Assembly (NCBI GenBank): GCA_015680685.1
Contig: MNCI01034200.1
Coordinates: forward strand, 394,449-458,448
DNA: 64,000 nucleotides
From: Gnetum montanum
Lineage: Eukaryota > Streptophyta > Gnetopsida > Gnetales > Gnetaceae
Direction of reading: 5' to 3'
Shown here: positions 49,101 through 61,100 of the stretch, piece after piece
Position numbering within the stretch: the first letter of the stretch is position 1
Layout: the number at the start of each line of letters is the position of its first letter
The notes under the pieces: model-generated
Told to the model about the DNA's origin: nothing
The model's input: only the letters and a program-made list of their open reading frames with translations
Database searches by the model: none
Program-made: the position numbers and the translations under genes

Positions 49101-52100
49101 TAAAAGCTGTACAGCAATCAAATTATTTCCATATTAAAAATTAGAAACATAAAACAATATAAGTGAGAAGCGTGATCCATCTTCAAAATGCAACCAAAGA
49201 TTACTCATGCATTTATCAAGAAAACTACATGGATTTGATTTATTTTATAACATGTTTCATAGTGTACCAGTTCTATACACAACAATACTAGAACACTGCC
49301 AAAATGTTTTACCCTGAGGTGATACTTCAGACATGTACAATGCAAAATAAGTTATATTATTATGAAGGTACGAAAGGTTGAGTTTTAGTCAGAATTGACA
49401 TACACTCTTGTCGGAATGAGAAAACAAAACACAGGTTCTAAGCAAACACAGTTCTGTATTTAGATCTTATCTATATATAGTAAAATGGCATTTTTATTCA
49501 ACCACTGACATTAAAGTTCAATTCTGTTTGGAGAAAATTTCAGCAAAAAAATTACAGGCAAACAGCTATGCTACCAAGAAGCAGCTCAAAGAGATAATTG
49601 TCCCACCACCAAAGCACTAATTTCCAATGGGCATTAGTGCATACAAAACCTAAGAACGTCATCGTCCTCTCACCTCTGTATTTACAAAGTGAGCATTTGT
49701 CAAATTGCAACGACCACCACCTGAAATAAGTACCTGACACATTTTTTTAAAAAAAATGAATTTATGCATAAGAAATGGCATCTGAAGCAAGCTATAAAAA
49801 ACATGTTGCGTAGCAATCCTCAAACAAAATAGCTATATTAGTAATTCACTGCAAAATTTAAGTTACGGGACTTTTATGGATATCCATCTGTAAAAATGTA
49901 ATTGAAAATAAAAACATTGGAAGTATCTCAAAATGTTCTTCAAGAAGTGATAAATGCGTAGTAGACACATTATTAACACAACATATAACTTAGGGAAAAA
50001 CTCACTAGATAAAAGCTCCAATATATTTGATGTCATGCTGAAGGTGCCTATACAAATTGCTAATACATTAAAAAAATTAGGTACGATTTGCTATGGTGAA
50101 ACCTTAAGGAAATAATATCCATTTCCTGGATTGAAATGAGGTATATTATTCATAGGAATGTTGGCCCCAAATTTAATTAAAGCATATCCTGCAAATGAAG
50201 GTCAAATTTGCAGCCTATTTGTTGACAAGCTAATGAGTTACCATCGAGCTACAATACAATTGGCCCTCATAGAAATGGCGTGAGGTCAGATTTAAGAAAC
50301 AGCCCTCGTAGCACTGGGAATTTTGAGAAATAGCAATATACTGAGTAAAAATAAAAAGCATCCAGGGTATCAATGTATTGCAGCGTTTGATAGACCTTGT
50401 GACTTGCATCTGATGGATCACAACCTTGTAATGCTGAAATACAACAAAATTATGAAACAGAAACTAAAAAAATTTAATAATGGATTCTTTATCACAGGTC
50501 CCAAAAGTCTATAGGATTGTATATCTGTATTTCATTTCCTTTTTTTTAGTTTATTTACTTTAGGATTTAGATGTTGTAGCTCAGCTAGTACTTTAGTGGA
50601 TTTGAACTTCACTTGCAGCATTGTTCATCGTTGTATGTCCTGCAAATGCATACAATCTAGAACATTTAACAATCATGTAATTTACATGTACAAGGCATTT
50701 CCAATGTGGATGTCAGTGAGAAGGAACGCAATGATCCAATTGGTGAATAAGGTTTCCTTCCTTGAATTCAGAATTATAGACCACCTACCATATTCTAGTT
50801 TGAATGTGTACTCTGGAAGGATAGACAATGAATTCCATTAATATTCTTTTGAAATTCAAATCAATTTCCTTTAGCTGTCAAATTTAACAGCAGAACGCTA
50901 AGTAATTTTTGGTGCAGGATGCTAAGAAAATTTTTCAAGATTACATTATTTGATTAAAATAATGCTGTTAATATTTGTATCTTAAGATGCACAGTTGTGC
51001 TATTATTTTTCATTTCAAAAGCAATGATAAAGCAGTAAATGATAACACAATGAATTTTTAAACAAAACTAATATTTTTAAGAAGAAAGTCTAGTAGTAAG
51101 ATTAACTAGCTCCAGTTCGGAGGATTAAAAGGTACCTACCTTCTTTCCTTTCATGTACTTATAGTTCATTAAAACAGTTCCAGTTATCTAAAGGATTTTA
51201 AACTATTTACTACTTAAATTCCATCACACTTGAATTATAAATCATAAATTCAACTACATTTCCACATATCTTCATAAAAATCTATCTCCTAAAGTCATGT
51301 TAACTCTAAATTCAAAATTTCTACTTTGTGATCAATCTTTCTTTCATTAGCATGACAAACCAGGGATTCAATTTCATAACATCTTTAAGATGAAGAACCA
51401 ATTTCCTGTTACATTAAATTACACATTAGACATTTTTTTTCTTTAAAGGAAAAACACTCCCTCTAATCTTGGGTTTTCCAAAAGAGCAATTACACCTTGT
51501 TAAAAATTTACTTGTTGATAACCCATGTGTATGTTAGAGGCATAGCTGCTGCACTCATCAAAGGACAATAATTCATTTTAAAAGATATCACTGTAACTGT
51601 CTGTGAAAAGTTTTAGATTAACATGAAGTTACCTTACTCAAAATCTTTCCCTTTTCTATTACAGTCACTTTGAGTTGAGGCATTACACATTTAGCCTTAA
51701 TTGCACCATAAACACCAGCTGCACCCCCACCAATCACTAGCAAACTTGGCTGATATAGCTATAAGCAAAAAAACCATATCAGAGAGTATTTAAAACATCT
51801 TAAAGAATTTTACAGGCTAAAAAAAAGAGAATTAAAAACAAAAAAAGAAGCCATATTTCCTATGCATCTGTGGCTGAAGTATTTTATTACGTCCATAGGC
51901 AGATGACAGAATCCAGGGCATCTAGTAGACAGAATTCAGTTTCAGCAATCACAATTATTCTATATATCAATATAACAAGGTGGTAAAAAGCCTGTAACAT
52001 AGAAGATGCAAGTCACAGGTTTTACCAACAAGCTGCACCATAGAAAATCTTATTTTTTTAATTTATATGCTCCAGTTTCCAGATTATGTTTTTAAAATCA

Positions 52101-55100
52101 TTTTCAATTTACATACTCATATTCAAGGTTGCCTTGAACATTGTTAACACCTCAAGCAATATGCCTTGTGTGGCACTTCCGTTTACTACCTAGCTTTAGA
52201 AAAATTCTTTTCCACCATTTAATTATTCAGCTTTAACATTCTTGGTATCTCTTCCTGAATACTTAGGTTAGTTTAGGGGTGGTTAAGTGCAACATTAAAT
52301 CAAGGATAATGTAGAAAATAGTGGATAGATGATGATTTAGATAAGCTAAATATAAAAATTCAACATAATATCTCTGAGTGTATGCTCTTTGCTGATAATA
52401 ATACTTTGGTGGATAAATATAAATAAGTCCTAACTGCAAAAATTAAGACATGGAAAAAGACCTTGGAATCAAAGCAGTTAAGGATTAGTACAAGTAAAAT
52501 GGAATACATGGAGTGCATTTCTAATGGAAATGTGAGAAATGAATACCTAAAAGTTAAAACATAAAATCAAAAATTTACTCAATGTAAGCAATTTAAATAC
52601 TTGGGGTCACTTGTTCAAATGGATGGTGAGATTAACAATGATGTGACAAACAAATTTATGGCAGGATATATGAAATGGCAATAAGCTAGTAGCATGCTTT
52701 GTGATAGAAGAATCTTAGGTAGGTTGAAAGGAAGGCTCTACAAAACTATTATCAAACTTGTGATTCTTTATGATGCAGAGTGTTGGCCTATCAAAAAGCA
52801 TCAAGTGCAACATGCACATGAGGTAAAGATGTGAATGCTAAGGTGGATGTTGGGTGTAACTAGACAAGATTGAACCAACAAATCTCTTTTCAGGGAAAGT
52901 TTAAGAAGAGCACCTATAGATGAGAAGATTAAGGAAAATCATCTCAAGTGGATTGATCATGTGCTAAGAAGACCAAAAAATGCACCTATTAGAAGAGACC
53001 TTTATTAAAATTACATTTGCTCATGCTTATGGGATCTCACGGTCATTTTATTAAGATAGGGTAGTGAATTAATCTTCCAAGCGATCAATACATATATAGA
53101 TTTTGTATAAAGCCAATAGCACAAAATGAAGAACATGTCTTTCTCACTAGTCTGTTCTTTTAATGCATTAAGACTTAAATATGGCATTCAAGCTAAATAT
53201 TTGTGCCAATCCTTTGAATTATCAACCTTGGGTAATTTCCTTGATGAGGTTTTCAGGCCTCATCAAGGATATATTAAAACCTTGTAAAAACATTGGTGTC
53301 CTATAGACTCTTTGAGGTTTCTCTAGGATGCAATAAAGCATTTCCATTTCCATTTCCAAATAGAATTTATGTCAACACTATTTTATGTTGCACTCATTGA
53401 AGATGTATTTTCAAAAAAGGCAACATACTTAAGGTGGTTGTGATCAAAATTTTGACTATATGTACCCTCAAGCTTACAATTTGATTAAATATAAGCAGAA
53501 TATAACATTGCTCTTTAACTTGTATATCTGAACTAAGATTGATGTAATATTGATCTAACTTTGAAATATAACTGAGAAATAACAAAGATCTATCAATATA
53601 TAATGAAAATGAATCAAAATGATGATCAAAGTATTTTAATATGACATCAAATCAAAACAATCTTTTCCTTATTTTTGAAAGACTTGTCTTAGTTATTCTT
53701 GTGGGTGTTTGCACATGATGAGAGAATTATGAAAGCTGTGAAATTGAGGATATTGTGAGAGATTGAAGAATGTGATTGTGAGATTATTATGAGAGAATTG
53801 TAAGAGATTTTGAAGAGCTTTTAGTAATGGAATAGAATTAAGAGGGCTTGAAAATGGAGGATTCTTGGGAGCTTCATTAATCAATAATGGAGAACTTCAT
53901 ACAGATTGAGAATGTAGCATAAGGAGATAAAGCAATTTGATAGCACTCACTCTTCATTACTCCAAGTTGTGTGTTTTACATAGAGGCCAATGACTTTTAT
54001 TTATGGTGAGGAGCTCCCCTAGACTCCACAACCTAAGCCCTCAAAATGACAAAACCCCAACCAAGAAGTCTCAATAGACAAGAAAAGAAAACTAAATTTT
54101 ATTCTTGCTTGAAACAAATGCAAAGTAAGTTGATGAGAACATCACCTAACCCTTGTGTAATCATCAATATATCTTGGATGTGTGTATGTGTGTGTCCCGT
54201 TTGTATGTGTCTTCTAGTGCTGACCTTTTGATGATGATTCCAAGGTGTTTTGGCATATTTGCAGGTGTTTTTGGCTCATTTTGATGAGTTTAGGAGGTTT
54301 AGGGGTCTATGGAGACTTGTTTGGAGCCATCCAAAAGTTCCAGACCTCAAAACAAGCATCTTTATTTTTGGCCCCAGCAAGCAAGACGTCTCCCCCAATT
54401 TCAAGACATCTCTTCTGACATCTCTGCACTCAAGAAAGAAGTCTCCTATTTCTCCAAGAAGTCTTGTACAAATTTTAATGGACACCAAATTGAATAGCAA
54501 ATTGGAGGAAAGATGAAAGGTCATACCAAGAAGCTATAAAAAGGCACCAAAGGCCTAAGGCTAATCAAGTTCTGAAGGAAGAAGGCTAGTCTCAAGGAGA
54601 AGGCTAATTAGAAGGGAGAAGGTTAGTCTCAAAGAGAAGGCTAATTAGAGAAAGCAAGTTAATCTCAAGGAGAAAGCTAGTCCAAGAGAGAAGGTTGGTC
54701 TTTTGTAATCTTGTGCCAGGAGAGAGCTTGTGCAATAAGAATTGACTGAGAGGAAAGGGAGAGCACTTGAGAGAGGTTGAGAGAGTCTCTTATAAGTGAC
54801 TTGTCTTGAGCTTTGGCTCCATTGTAAGTAATTGAGAATTGAGAGGGGACATGTGTGGCCTCTAAGATCCTTGGGAGAGTTGTGAGTTGAGCTTTGGCTT
54901 CTCATCTTTGATGTATTTCTCTATATATTGAGATTTTTCTTATAAAAAAGAGAATTTTCCTCCAATTCACTGTATTGTTCTTGTTTTCTAAGCTGAAATT
55001 GCTTAAGAAGATTGTAGAATGGGTACTTTTAGTGTCTATTGAGGTAGGCTCCACATCAGATTGGTATCAGAGCACTTGGTTTGGAGGTTTCCACACTTGA

Positions 55101-58100
55101 ATTGTTGATCTTCATCAAGCTTTTGAAGAAATTTGAAGCTTTACAACCACTTGGGGTTTCGAGAACCTAAGATTGGTAAAGATTGCTTTGATCTTGTAAA
55201 ATCAAGTTTCTTTTGTGATTTTTGAGCACTGATTTATTTGAAAGGCTAGGATTTGAAGTGAATTGCTTCGAATTTACACTTTTACATTGAAGCTTGGTGT
55301 TTTCTTTGAATGAAAGGAAAATTGTTGTGGATATTTGTGCATTTGCTTTTGGATACTATTCTTGTTGCTTTAAGTTTTACCTTTAGACCTATGAAAGATA
55401 TGACTCTTAAGAAGAAGACTAGTCAAAAGCTTGGGCAAGAGCTTCAAGAGTTCAAGGACTTCTTTAAGGCTTTTGTAACTGAAATTAAAGAAGTTCTTCC
55501 CAAAGTAAAGGTCCACAAGCACCAAGATTTTGCAAAAACTTCAAGAAGAAGGAATATGAAGAAATTCAAAGCTAACTTTGGAAATATTTTAAGAAGAATT
55601 GAGAGAACTTCTTCTAACCATCTAGGAAATGAAGAAGATGAAAGGTTTGGTGAAGTAGAGATCAATAAGAAAAAGAGTTGTCAAGTATCTCTTATTGAGC
55701 AAAGAAGTGCTCAATACTCAATGATTTCAAGGGAGGGAACCAAGAGCTTCATCAAAGGGACCAAGAGATCTTCAAAATACAAGATGGTGTATGTTGCTGA
55801 TCAAGGAAAGTTCCTACCTCATATGTCATGGGAGGTGAAAGATCAAAGTCAAAGGAGTGACAAAGATCAAAGAATTTCTTAAACAGGATCAAAGGTGGCA
55901 CTAGAAGGTATGATACTCATTCTTTTTGCAATTGTTCTATACCTTGTGGCAGGGGAAAGGAGATTCTAAGCCAAGTTAAGGCTATCTCATGGAAAAGAGG
56001 TGAATCTTCTAGCCAAGGTATGTGAAAGAATGATTGCTTTGATGATGTTTTTGATGAATCTGATGTTAAAGCCATATAGGGGAGTTTATCTTTTGAGTTG
56101 GTACCTCCAAAATGTGATGAAAAGCTTGTTGATGATTCCTTTAAAGAGGAGAAGCTGTTGGAATTAGGAACTCCTATTTGGGATCTTGAACCTTCAAGCT
56201 TTGATGAGATTGGACAACCACATATTGAAGATCAAGTTGAACCAAAGATGGATGGGAGAAGCCATGAAGAGGTAAGTCAGTCCAAGTTTTACCTTATTGA
56301 TGGTAATAATGTCTCTGGTGTTGAAGCTAGTGTAATGGACACTAGGACTTCACTTCAACTTGATAGTGGTTTGTTTAATGGTAATGATGAGCATCATGAT
56401 CATTGTGGTGATTGTGATGAGAATGAGAGCCATGTTGTAACTTTTGATGCCATTGTTAGTAAGGAAGATTAATAATGGTAATTTGGTTGATGATGATGTC
56501 TATTGGCATAGTCATTGTGAGAAGATCATTATTGATGTTGGTGAGAACATTGATAGTGATGAATTTGATTGCCTTGGCTATGAAATCAATGAGCAACATA
56601 AAAGCAATCCAAGTTGTTGTAGTGCTAATGGAGAAAGGAAGCTAAGTGGTAGTCTTCCAAACACCAAGAAGAAGAAGGTGAAGAAGAGGAAAAAGAAGGG
56701 AAGAAAGGATGTTGGGTTAAGGAAGTCTAATCCTTTTGCTTTTTCTTATTCTTCATTTGTTGCAGGTTTGAGTCATCATGGGGATGAAAGGGAAGCATTA
56801 CAAAGAGATGCTTAGATGAAAGAAGTATGGTATGGCATGAGGAAAAGCCTTCATGAGCAAGAAAATTCAAAACCAAAGCCTCAAATGATAATCATTCTCA
56901 CGTTTCTGATGCATTGAGTCTTGATTGTTGTGATAAGTGTCATGGCCTTGAGTCATGGGGACATGGTGCCTTCCAACTTGTGAACAGTCATTAAGCATGA
57001 CATTTTTAAGGGTGAGAGAGATGATGAGAATAGCACCCAGCCTTTGTGTAATCCTCAATATATCTTGGATGTATGTGTGTGTCTTGCTTATGTGTGTCTT
57101 CTTGTGTTAACCTTTTGATGATGATTCCAGGGTCTGCTAGTATGTATAGAAGTGTTTTTGGCTTATTTTGATGAGTTTAGGGGGTTCAGGGGTCTATGGG
57201 GACTTGTTTAGAGGCATCTAGAGGTTCCAGACCTTGAAAGAAGCATCTTTATTTTTGGCCCTAGCAGGCAAGATGTCTCCCCAAATTTCAAGACATCTCC
57301 TCTGACATCTCTGCACTCAAGAAAGACATCTCCTATTTCTCCAAGACTTCTCATATGGATTTTAACGGACATCAAATTGAATGGCAAATTGGAGGGAAGA
57401 TGAAAGGTCACACCAAGAAGCTATAAAAAGGCATCAAAGGCGTAAGGCTAATCAAGCTAATCAAAGGAAAAAGGTTAGTCTTAAGGAGAAGGCTAATCAG
57501 AAGGAAAAAGGTTAGTCTCAAGAAGAAGGCTAATCAAAAGGTAGAAGGTCAATCTCAAGAAAAAGGCTAATCAAAGGAAGCAAGTTAGTCTCAAGGAGAA
57601 GGCTAGTCCAAGAGAGAAGGTTGGTCTTTTGTGCTATTGAGCAAGAAGAATTGAGTAAGAGGCAAGAGAGAGCACTTGAGAGAGGTTGAGAGAATCTCTT
57701 ATAAGTGTCTTGTCTTGAACTTTGGCTCCACTGTGAGCAATTGAGGATTGAGAGGGAACATGTGTGGCCTCTAAGATCCTTGGGAGAGTTGCAAGTTAAG
57801 CTTGGCTCCTCATCTTTGATGTATTTCTCTACATATTGAGATTTTTCATATAAAAAGAGGAATTTTTCTCCAATTCATTGTCTAGTTCTTGTTTTCTAAG
57901 CTAAAATTACTTAAGAAGATTGTGGAATGAGTCCTTTTAGGGTATACTGATGTAGGCTCCACATCATAAGTACAAATGAATTAGGAATCATACATCTCAA
58001 GGTCAAACAAAACACCAAAATTCCGTCATCACACTTAACACTCACACAAGAATACATAGCCACCACACATGGACGGACTTGCTCTCTCTTGCCTTAGCCT

Positions 58101-61100
58101 CTATAGACTCTCAACAATGCTCACAATTCACAATAATGCCTTAAGCCACATCAAAGATGTTAATTTATAATCTTCTTGTGAGCATTCATCTTCCATGACA
58201 CCCAATTTAAATGTTCCAAGTCATCCCAAACATGGGTAAACATCTCAAAAGAAGTTTGATCTCATTTTTCCAAGATGTCCCAATACCCCTAGATTTCGTA
58301 CTAAAATTGGCTATTAATACAATCAAGATGCCCTAGAGATTTCTAGACATCTTGCCAGAAGTGCCAGGCATTGCTACCAAGACATCTCAAGCAATCAAGA
58401 CATCTTAATAGTGAAGAAATAGATCTCAGCTAAGATGTTTCTAGGCTTCTAGATGTTTCCATTACAGTCCACTCTGATCTCCGAGCTACATCCAACATCC
58501 ATTCTTTTGACCTTCCTTGACTCCAACACTGACCCAAAATGCTCAAAACATGTTCAATTCATGCCCACACATTAAAACACTCATACAATGACTTGGACAC
58601 TCAAAACTTAGGGGTGATAGCAATTGATGTTTACATCATCTCCCTCCCCTTTCAAAAGACTCTTGATACACACAAGAGGCCCTTACACTTGGAATGTCAA
58701 ATGTTCCCTTACTCAGGCCAACAACACACATGCAAACCACAACACCAATGGAATGGTTGGAGCTCACAAAATCTTGTCTTTACTATCAAACACAATCATA
58801 ACTTAGTACATGCATCACATATAGATTGGCACAAATGTGTGTACACACATACAATAATGAAGAAAGAATCAAATCCCATGTCTTCCTCATCACCTATAGC
58901 ACATGAAGAACAAGAAAAAGAAAAAAAATTCGATCTTCTCAACCCATCATCCCTTCTTCCTTTCTTTTTTCTTTTCTTAACCTTCTTCTTCTTGGTGTTT
59001 GAAAGCTTTTTTTTTATGCATTCTTTTACCTTCACCATTATCCTTTCTTGGGCACACCTCAAGTTGTTCAATCATATTCAACACTTCACAGCCAATACCA
59101 TCATCACATTCAGCAAATATATCCATTCTATAATCAATAGCAAGCATTGCCAACTTTTGAGTAACACATTCATTCACATCATAGGACCCAATTCCATTAG
59201 AAATATTAAGCCCAACAATCAATTTACCATCATAAGATTCCTCCCAATCACTAACCATGGTATCATAAGTCAAATTTCTTACCATATACACAACATGACT
59301 ATCATAGACCAAACCACACATGAGCTAAAGTGAGGGACTAGCATCAATTGAATTATCCTCAACATAAGAGATAACACGATCATCAACAAGGTTAAGTTTG
59401 TCATCCCTTACCTCTCCATGGTTACTCTCATCCAATTTAGGTTCAACATTATTCGCTTTTGGCTATCTGAAATCCTCAAAATCTGAGGTTCTTCAACACA
59501 AATTGGATGTTCTATATTCCATGGCTTCTCCTCTTCAATGGGACTATCATCAAACTCATCATCCCACTTTGGAGGTCCCAACATAAAACGTAAACTCTCC
59601 TACAATGGACTCATTAATAATCAAATCAAAAATATCATCCAAGCAAGCATTCATGCATATACCTTGGCTAGATGACTCACCCATCTCCCATGATGGTATG
59701 AGCTCCACTTGGTCTAGAATCTCCTTTCCCTTGCCACATGGTAAAGAACACTTGCAAAAAAGAATGACTCACATACCTTCTCTTGTTGCATTGAATCCGC
59801 ATTAAAGATGTCTCTTAATCCTTGGCTCCCTTTTGGCTTGGAAATTTCAACTTGCTTGGAACATGAGGTAGGAACTCTCCTAGATTAGCAACATTAACCA
59901 TCATGGACTTTGAAGACTTATTGGTCCTTTGATGAAGCTCTTGGTTCCCTCCCTAAAAACCCTCAAGTCTTAAGCACTCACTTGCCCAAGAAGAGATACT
60001 AGAAAACTCTCTTTTCTCTTGATCTCTACTCCATTAAACCTTTTATCTTCATCTCTTCCTTGATTGCTAGAAGGTAGCTATTTCAATCTTCTTATATGAT
60101 CACACAATTGTTCTTTCATTTCCCTAAGATCACTACCAAGATCTTTCACACTTCTAGGCTTGGAGGTCATGTTCAAATGACATACCTGACCTCAAATCAA
60201 TACAAAACAAAACACCCTCAATTCCTTTTCCATTTATGAGTACTCAACACAACTACCCACAATAATATTTCTTTGAAATCAAGTAGCTACACTTAAGCCA
60301 CAACAAAATTATAAAATTTTAGATCAATCTATAACAAATCCTAGCTCAACCAAGCTAATGAGTACTCAATTAACTCAAATTCAATGAGATCCAACCAAGA
60401 TCTCAAAGATGCATAGTTAATTTGGATCATCAAAACCCCAATCTCATTCAATTAAAACATTATAGCACAATAAATCTTCAAATGCAAAGTAAACACTTAA
60501 AACCCTTGCAAGAAAATGATAAAGCCACCCCAAAATCAAATGTAGATGACTCCAAAACTAATAAATCGGATGCTAAGATTATGGGAAGCCCCTTAGATTC
60601 CACAATCTCAATAATGACAAAACCCCAACCAAGATGTCTTAATAAACAAGAAAAGAAAACTGATATTTATTCTTGCTTAAAACAAATGCAAAATGAGTAC
60701 AACTAAATTAGAAAGCATACATTCCAAGGATAGACAAAAATACCCAAATTCCCTTGCCATACTTAACATTCACATAAAGACACACAACCACCATACATGG
60801 ATGGGCTCACACTCTCTCTCTCCTTAGCCTCTATGGACTCTCTAGAATGCTCACAATGAAATCTCAACCTTACACTCTACAATTGGTTCACAATGATGCC
60901 ATAAGCCACACCCAAGGATGTTAATTTATAGTCGTCTTGTGACCATTCATCTTCCTTAGCATCCAATTTAAATGTCCCAAGATGTTCCAAACATGTGTAG
61001 ACATCTCAAAAGAAGTCTAGTGTCATTTTGCCGAAACATCCTAGTATCCCCATATGTCTCACCAAAATTGTCAATTAATACAGTCAAGACATCTTGGAGA

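Larger units (their letters stand above)
54131..57966 (+). mobile_element. complete non-autonomous LTR retrotransposon with TSD, nested
   Basis: TG...CA LTRs at 54131-55058 and 57022-57966, a tRNA-iMet PBS at 55061-55075, a polypurine tract at 57008-57021 and a perfect 5-bp duplication TAAGT (54126-54130 and 57967-57971) define the element exactly. The 1.96-kb internal region encodes small charged proteins and no protease, integrase or reverse transcriptase, so it must be mobilised in trans. It lies inside the left LTR of the related, oppositely oriented older element. Confidence 0.93.

Noticed and set aside
58539-59333. 264-codon plus-strand frame
   Set aside because: It is antisense to the internal region of the older LTR element, whose minus-strand text is homologous to the nested element; composition is low-complexity.
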